Source: an uncultured Planktomarina sp. (GTDB taxonomy: Bacteria; Pseudomonadota; Alphaproteobacteria; Rhodobacterales; Rhodobacteraceae). Taken from it: a DNA stretch of 37,381 bases. Location: the NCBI GenBank assembly GCA_905182425.1, contig CAJJBP010000025.1:1-37381 (forward strand). The letters are read 5' to 3'. Positions 32,331 through 37,381 of the stretch are shown here, piece after piece. The notes beneath the pieces are model-generated. The model worked only from the letters and a program-made list of their open reading frames with translations, searched no databases and was not told the origin of the DNA. Every line of letters begins with the position of its first letter. Within the stretch, counting starts at the first letter, position 1. A program made the translations under genes and the position numbers.

Positions 32331-32493
32331 TGTTCTTGTATTTATAGCTCCTGTTGTGCAAGTTACCGCTTTTCACGCACAAATTTCAACCTAAATCCTG
32401 CCACTGATCTTGCCGACTAGCGTCAATTATTGCGTGCATAGATGTGCGCCGTGGCTGCAATCTGATGCGTGCTCTTATAAAGTTGACTGCACC
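32331..32493 (+). repeat. Repeat family B, copy B4 (right direct repeat of the fasciclin gene)
   Basis: Its first 102 bases match copy B3 at 101 positions in the same orientation. The single difference turns the tryptophan codon of the B3 frame (TGG) into a stop (TAG). The last part ends 15 bases before the stop of the DUF6880 gene, which reads on the other strand. Confidence 0.85.
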
Positions 32494-32507
32494 CAAATTA
32501 CTCCTCA

Positions 32508-33938
32508 TTAAGCATCAAACTTTGCCCAAAATGATGATTTATGCTTGTGTCGAACTCTCAGTTCATCAACGAACTGGTCATGACTTGAAAACGCATCGAA
32601 TGTATCGACCTCGGGTGCAACCGCAGTACAGTCATTTAGGTGACACGCTGCATGCCCGTATCGCGAGGCCAGACCCTCAATAAGGACGAAGTCGATCATT
32701 GCTCGCCAAAGCAATGTTGCTGCGAGTGGATGTTGTTCTCTAAGGGCATAAGCTGCCGGCGTAAGCAACTCGTATTGGTCACCGTCCAGTTCATCTGCGC
32801 GTGCCTTTACCAATTGGGCAGCCAACGCTAAGTCAGACCATTTTAAACAGAAATGCAGAGATCGCAGAACATCAGGATAGGTTAGTGCATAAGCGCGGGC
32901 GCGATCTTCAGCTTCAACATCCTCAAAATCGGGAAGTCCTTTCAGAAAAGCGCGCAAGTGATCTACGCTCAGTCTATTTTCAAAACAAAGCCAACGATGT
33001 GCTTGTGCGCCATTATGGCGACCAAGTACCCCCAAGGTCGCGATATAAGCATCATCCCATTGTTCTTGACCATAGCTGCCCCCATTATCTGCAACATTAC
33101 TTAAAAGCATCAGAGCATCCGTGGCTTTGCTATCTTTAAGCAAGAGTAAAGCAACTTCGGCAGCAACGACCTTGTTGCGTAGATCTTCTGACGAATACTG
33201 CGCGATATAGGCATCGGTATCCCCACTCGCCGTTGCAATTTCTTGCAGGTATTGTTGAATAAAGCGCTGCTTTCGGTCCGCGCTGTGATTTGCCTCGCCC
33301 CGTAATTCTCGCAAGAAGAGAATGGCCTCATGTTCAACTTCTGGTTCAGAAAGTGGTGTGTCAGCAAAGTGCTCAACATGCGCCTTTAGATATGACAAGC
33401 CCGCCCCGCCAAGCGTAGGTGCCAAAATACTAATGATCCCATCCCATTCGCCATATCTATTGTCAGAAACTGTCCTCCAAACACGATCGGCAAGTGTTTT
33501 AGCATCAATATCTGTGCACGGTGCAATATCCGCAAAATGCAGGATTGCAGACCGGAAGGCCTCACAAATATCGCCGCGTCGGTCATCTGCGCGTTCATAA
33601 AGTGATGGTGCGAGTTCGATAAATTGCCACAGAAGATCAAACGCTGTTATTGGATCGTCCGGTGCAATTTTCTCGACGATCATAACTACCTGCGTGTCGA
33701 GGTCTTTTACCAGCGCTTTGCGTTTACGCCAGCTTACGAAGCTCTTAGATTTGCGCAGGGAGGCAAGCCGTTTGCGGACTTCATGGGCAAGTTCTGTTGC
33801 ACCCAGATTATGGCTCAGTTCGAGACGCAAACGGCGTTTGATATCTGCGCTGCCTTGGCTGACCTCAATTAAAAGATCGGCCAGGCGATCAGTGCCAAGA
33901 TGGGCAAGATTGGCCTTGTTCAGGGTTTTCTTAGACAT
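32508..33938 (-). CDS. DUF6880 family protein
   Basis: A 476-residue cytoplasmic protein of the DUF6880 family. The N-terminus, MSKKTLNKANLAHLGTDRLA followed by LLIEVSQGSADIKRRLRLEL, is close to that of other roseobacter members as I recall them. It is all-helical in appearance, with repeated alanine/leucine-rich helices like a TPR or HEAT-type scaffold, and has no signal peptide or membrane segment. No catalytic motif was seen. The function is unknown. It stands alone, divergent from the oxidoreductase gene at 34238 with repeat A3 in between. Length is normal and the frame is intact. Confidence 0.85.
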   Translation of the reverse strand: MSKKTLNKANLAHLGTDRLADLLIEVSQGSADIKRRLRLELSHNLGATELAHEVRKRLASLRKSKSFVSWRKRKALVKDLDTQVVMIVEKIAPDDPITAFDLLWQFIELAPSLYERADDRRGDICEAFRSAILHFADIAPCTDIDAKTLADRVWRTVSDNRYGEWDGIISILAPTLGGAGLSYLKAHVEHFADTPLSEPEVEHEAILFLRELRGEANHSADRKQRFIQQYLQEIATASGDTDAYIAQYSSEDLRNKVVAAEVALLLLKDSKATDALMLLSNVADNGGSYGQEQWDDAYIATLGVLGRHNGAQAHRWLCFENRLSVDHLRAFLKGLPDFEDVEAEDRARAYALTYPDVLRSLHFCLKWSDLALAAQLVKARADELDGDQYELLTPAAYALREQHPLAATLLWRAMIDFVLIEGLASRYGHAACHLNDCTAVAPEVDTFDAFSSHDQFVDELRVRHKHKSSFWAKFDA

Positions 33939-33994
33939 GCGTTCAACTTAGCTGTTTTGTACAGCGCCGCCAGTGGAAAGCGGAGCTACTTATG

Positions 33995-34160
33995 ATGGTC
34001 TGACAGATTAAACTTGCTTGAAGCGGGCATGGCGACTTTGTAACCCCGCTTAATGACAAATCACTCTCCATTTTACTACTTTAAAATCTGGCCATGGGTT
34101 ACTGGACGCTCTTATGTGGGCTCGTGGACCGAGAGCCAAGAGCCACGTAGCACGTACAAA
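33995..34160 (+). repeat. Dispersed spacer repeat family A, copy A3
   Basis: It contains GGTCTGACAGATTAAACTTG and GCTTGAAGCGGGCATGGCGA, then CTTTGTAACCCCGCTTAATG, and closes with CGTGGACCG...CCACG. AGCGGG (34022-34027) and CCCGCT (34045-34050) form a perfect six-base stem. It lies in the divergent spacer 33939-34237. Confidence 0.7.
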
Positions 34161-34237
34161 GGTGCCCTTGAACACCCACGGCTATCTTTACAAAGAACAA
34201 AAATTTTTTAACAGTTGCTTACCTTGTTGATTTCCAT

Positions 34238-35211
34238 ATGCAAATGCTTTTAAAACAGCAATTATTTGCTTGGGCATTATGGGTCAGCGTATGCTTGAGC
34301 ATATGACGCTGCATCCTGAATTTGTAGTGGATACTATTTGGGATCCTGATATTTCTGCATGTCAAGCCGCACAGAAATTGGTTCCTAATTCTGTGACTGC
34401 TTCAAGCCCAGAGGATGCAATGCGTAACGCTGATGTGGTGTATCTTGCGTGTCCTCCAGTTTCCCGTAAGGCATATGCATTGGCTGCTGCGGAGCAAGGG
34501 CAAGCCGTGTTTTTAGAAAAACCATTGGGTATTAATGTAAGTGAAAGCCGTGAATTGGTAAAGAGGCTCACTGCCGCGGGGGTTCCGACGGCGGTAAACT
34601 TCACTCAGGCTACAGGGCATGCATTAACCGATGTTTCTTTGGCAGTTAAAGGCGGTGAATTGGGCGACCTTATAGGTGTTGACATCATCGTGACCTATTC
34701 GCAGTGGCCGCGCCGATGGCAACAGGCAGCGAACTGGCTGCGTTTTTCTGATGAGGGGGGGATGACACGTGAGGTAATCTCGCATTTTATATTCTTGAGC
34801 GAACGCATTTTGGGGCCGCTGAAGTTGGTCTGGGCATTTACGGACTATCCCGCTGAAGGTAATCTATGTGAAACCCAGGTTGCGGCGCGTTTAGTGAATG
34901 AAGTGGGTTTACCAGTTACGATTATGGGCAGCGTTGGGGGTGCGCAACCCGAGCGACAAGAGGTAACAATAAAAGGGTCCAAAATAAGCCGTCGGATTTC
35001 TGAATTTGTCATCGATACGGTTTCATCAGGTGGGCCATTTGTACCTGCGGATAGCAGCCCCGAAGACACGCGTGCAATTGGCCTAAAGGCACAATTAGAT
35101 GATCTGACGCTTTTGATGGCTGGTCAACCCAACCGTCTGGCAACTATCGATGAGGCACTGCGGGTTCAAATCCTGATTGAGGGTATTTTGGCAAGCCCTG
35201 GTAATAATTGA
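34238..35211 (+). CDS. Gfo/Idh/MocA-family oxidoreductase, probable N-terminal frameshift
   Basis: An NAD(P)-dependent oxidoreductase of the Gfo/Idh/MocA family, about 323 residues when repaired. The long open frame begins at a TTG (34270) with GIMGQRMLEHM, in the middle of the Rossmann strand, and its upstream codons in that frame read KTAIICLG before a stop region without an ATG. In another frame an ATG at 34238 or 34244 reads M(QM)LLK. Adding one A to the AAAA run at 34252-34255 gives MLLKTAIICLGIMGQRMLEH, the normal start of the family. Later blocks are intact: ADVVYLACPPVSRKAYALAA, VFLEKPLGIN, and the substrate-side GGMTREVISHFIFL, whose histidine takes the catalytic place. The glycine expected before LG is cysteine. 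The substrate, probably a sugar or polyol, is unknown. Confidence 0.78.
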
Positions 35212-35338
35212 TATATGATGCGCAAAATCGACAATGTTTGTTGTCATGTTCAACATTTTGCCTGTGTGTTTAGGTCAAGGGCGCATTGTTTTCATATTGG
35301 CAAAGCTGTGCGTATGATGACTATGAAGAACCTATTCT

Positions 35339-36997
35339 ATGGCCCGTAACGACCTGCATTCTCCTGCTTACTTTGAGCTAAACACAAAAGAAGGCCCAAC
35401 AATGAAACTCTGTGCTAATCATCCTTACCCCTCGCGTCGTTCCGCAGTTTTGGCTGAAAATGTTGTCACAACATCGCACCCTTTGGCGGCGCAAGCGGGG
35501 CTTTTGATGCTTGCCAGAGGTGGTAATGCGGTGGATGCTGCGATTGCAACTGCGATCACTCTGACGCTCGTTGAGCCAACAGGTAACGGCGTAGGGGCAG
35601 ATGCTTTTGCTATTCTGTGGGATGGTCAGAAATTACATGGTCTAAATGCCTCCGGGCGTTCTCCTGCAGGCTGGAACCCGGAACGTTTTGCCGGGTATGA
35701 TGAAATGCCCTATCGCGGTTGGGAAAGTGTAACGGTCCCAGGTGCCGTATCCGCATGGGTCGCTTTGTCTGAACGGTTTGGCAAGCTACCGTTTGCTGAT
35801 TTGTTTGAGCCGGCAATCGGTTACGCTAGTGACGGATTTATCGTCACGCCAGTTATTGCAGAGTTATGGCGTCGCGCTGCAGAGGATCTTGTTCATCACC
35901 CTGGATTTACTGAAACGTTCTTACCAAACGGGAAAGCACCCAAAGCTGGCGAACGGTTTATAAATAAGCCACTGGCAAAGACATTTCAATTGATCGCACG
36001 GACCAACGGTGAGGCGTTCTACAAAGGTGCGTTGGCTGATGCAATTTGCGACTTTGCGTTGGAACACGGTGCGGTGCTTAGTAGGGAAGACATGGCTGCA
36101 CATAAGGTCGATTGGTGTGGCACTCTCTCAAAGAAATTTGACGATCTGGAATTGCATGAAATCCCACCAAATGGCCAAGGCATCGCCGCTTTGATGGCGT
36201 TGGGTATTCTTTCACATACCCGCATTCGCGATCTTGATAGTGATGATCCACTGGCAATCCATCTCCAAGTAGAAGCGATGAAGCTGGCCCTCGTCGACGC
36301 CGAAACTTACGTCGCAGATGATAAATATATGACGGGTGTCACATCTGAAGTATTGCTAGATGAAACCTATTTGGCCAGTCGCGCTGCGCTGATCGACGAG
36401 ATTTGTGCGCAGGATTTTAATGTGGGTGCGCCTATCAACGGTGGTACAGTTTATTTAACAGCTGCTGATGCATCCGGTATGATGGTGTCCTTCATTCAAT
36501 CAAACTATGCAGGCTTTGGATCCGGCGTTGCTATTCCTGGCACAGGCATCGCAATGCAAAACCGTGGTGCTGGATTTTCGCTTGATCCCGCTAGCCCAAA
36601 TATAGTGGGGCCGAATAAACGTCCGTTTCACACTATCATTCCAGGATTTTTGATGGGACCTGATGGCCCATTGATGAGCTTTGGTGTTATGGGAGGGCCA
36701 ATGCAGGCGCAAGGTCATGTACAAATGGTATTACGGACCCAAGTTTGGGGCCAAGATCCGCAGATGGCGGTCGATGCTCCGCGTTGGCGATTTGTTGAGG
36801 GATTGAAGCTCGCGTGTGAAGATGTGATGCCCGCAGCGACCTTGGAGTATTTGGCACAGATAGGTCACTTAATCGAGCTTGAAGCTCCCGACAACGCCTT
36901 TGGCTTCGGCGGAGCGCAACTGATTTGCCGATTGGCTGATGGGGCTTATGCCTCAGGTTCTGACCCACGCAAGGACGGTTTGGCCGCGGGGTTCTAG
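35339..36997 (+). CDS. Gamma-glutamyltransferase family protein
   Basis: A 552-residue Ntn-hydrolase of the gamma-glutamyltranspeptidase family. It would be made as a precursor that cleaves itself before a threonine; the candidate is Thr370 in INGGTVYLTAAD, followed by SFIQSNYAGFGSGVAIPGTG. Other family blocks are SHPLAAQAGLLMLARGGNAVDAA (about 48), PTGNGVGADAFAILWD, and GGPMQAQGHVQM. No signal peptide is evident, so it is probably cytoplasmic and closer to the YwrD-type group than to the periplasmic enzyme. The start may be ATG 35339 or ATG 35402, the latter with GAAGG nine bases upstream (MKLCANHPYPSRRS). It lies 127 bases after the oxidoreductase gene. Its natural donor is uncertain: family members also act on other amides. 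Confidence 0.9.
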   Translation: MARNDLHSPAYFELNTKEGPTMKLCANHPYPSRRSAVLAENVVTTSHPLAAQAGLLMLARGGNAVDAAIATAITLTLVEPTGNGVGADAFAILWDGQKLHGLNASGRSPAGWNPERFAGYDEMPYRGWESVTVPGAVSAWVALSERFGKLPFADLFEPAIGYASDGFIVTPVIAELWRRAAEDLVHHPGFTETFLPNGKAPKAGERFINKPLAKTFQLIARTNGEAFYKGALADAICDFALEHGAVLSREDMAAHKVDWCGTLSKKFDDLELHEIPPNGQGIAALMALGILSHTRIRDLDSDDPLAIHLQVEAMKLALVDAETYVADDKYMTGVTSEVLLDETYLASRAALIDEICAQDFNVGAPINGGTVYLTAADASGMMVSFIQSNYAGFGSGVAIPGTGIAMQNRGAGFSLDPASPNIVGPNKRPFHTIIPGFLMGPDGPLMSFGVMGGPMQAQGHVQMVLRTQVWGQDPQMAVDAPRWRFVEGLKLACEDVMPAATLEYLAQIGHLIELEAPDNAFGFGGAQLICRLADGAYASGSDPRKDGLAAGF

Positions 36998-37381
36998 TCG
37001 AAGCGGCACTGTCAGGCAAAACTGCTCGAAGCGGGCAGGGCTAATTTGTAGCCCCGCCTAATGATAAAGCAATGGAAGAAGCACAGAGTGTACGATTTGA
37101 TGCAGCAGTTAAGTTTGATTCCAAGGTTGTTTCAATGGCTAGTGGTCCAGAAGTCGCTATGAGTTAATGACCAAATTAAACTCAATACCATAATAAACTG
37201 CCTACAAGGAATCCTACGTAAAAGCTTTAGGCAGACAGGGGATTGATCCACCAAACTTCTCTCCGTGGTCTCAGCATTTTGAAACACCATTTTCTTTATC
37301 AAATGGGACTTAGTCTGAACTCAAGTTATGACCACTTTAAACTTTAAGTGATCCAAATAGAGTACTGCATCAAAGCACTTT
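36998..37381. other. Spacer with repeat A4, no convincing gene
   Basis: After the gamma-glutamyltransferase stop there is repeat copy A4. A 31-codon open frame (37072-37167, MEEAQSVRFDAAVKFDSKVV...) starts just after the repeat, lacks a ribosome binding site and matches nothing I know. Beyond it nothing was seen up to the window end. Confidence 0.5.
37005..37070 (+). repeat. Dispersed spacer repeat family A, copy A4 (short)
   Basis: It starts GGCACTGTCAGGCAAAACTG, like copy A1, and contains GCGGGCAGGGCTAATTTGTA followed by GCCCCGCCTAATGATAAAGC. GGGCT (37038-37042) pairs with AGCCC (37050-37054), and GCG with CGC outside it, forming a clear hairpin eight bases after the ggt stop, where it may act in 3' end formation. 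Confidence 0.7.

Noticed and set aside
37072..37167. 31-codon open frame after the last repeat
   Set aside because: No ribosome binding site and no recognisable sequence; too short to support.
1..37381. CRISPR array, prophage or toxin-antitoxin system
   Set aside because: No regularly spaced short repeats, no phage genes and no paired small toxin/antitoxin frames were seen; the repeats are dispersed and irregular.

Overview
The window looks like chromosomal DNA of a marine alphaproteobacterium of the Rhodobacteraceae (Roseobacter group). The grounds are the rhizobial/roseobacter-type rhamnose cluster, a fused SelD, a DUF1127 protein, a DUF6880 protein, and a moderate-GC chromosome with long repeat-filled spacers. 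This placement comes from reading translations by eye, not from a database search.

Layout. 1-1.9 kb: an MlrC/M81-family gene with an N-terminal frameshift, then an IS3-type transposase relic. 1.9-3.9 kb: two DMT (EamA) transporters, the second clearly AT-rich. 4.2-7.0 kb: a DUF411 metal-binding protein with a good promoter, facing a small cytochrome c and a secreted sialidase-fold protein with a CSCC motif. 7.5-18.2 kb: a complete L-rhamnose locus in two divergent operons. The leftward one is rhaD-rhaI-rhaR-rhaK (aldolase/dehydrogenase, isomerase, DeoR regulator, kinase). The rightward one is rhaS-rhaT-rhaP-rhaQ-rhaU (ABC importer and mutarotase). Together they import, epimerise, isomerise, phosphorylate and cleave rhamnose, with an operator-like region between them. 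18.8-23.6 kb: a GntR-controlled catabolic cluster of unknown substrate. The leftward part is an aldehyde dehydrogenase and GntR; the rightward part is a zinc alcohol dehydrogenase, an SDR and a maleate isomerase/arylmalonate decarboxylase-like protein. A perfect palindrome lies in the divergent promoter. 23.6-26.5 kb: a GFA-family relic, a small conserved protein, an ICMT/NnrU-like membrane protein and a photolyase-like protein whose domain order looks permuted. 27.0-30.2 kb: the selenium genes selD (fused to a flavin oxidoreductase) and mnmH/selU, convergent with an 8-bp overlap. 30.2-32.5 kb: a candidate CU-rich small RNA, a DUF1127 gene and a frameshifted fasciclin gene lying between 102-bp direct repeats. 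32.5-37 kb: a DUF6880 protein, a Gfo/Idh/MocA oxidoreductase and a gamma-glutamyltransferase-family protein.

Two themes cut across the window. First, several otherwise intact genes carry a single-base indel that breaks the frame, mostly in short homopolymers; these are either draft sequence errors or real early gene decay. Second, the spacers carry at least two dispersed repeat families, one hairpin-forming and one resembling the end of a decayed reading frame. The strongest candidates for new biology are the photolyase-like protein with its antenna-like domain moved to the C-terminus, the nested hairpin ahead of selD, and the CU-rich small RNA candidate beside the DUF1127 gene.
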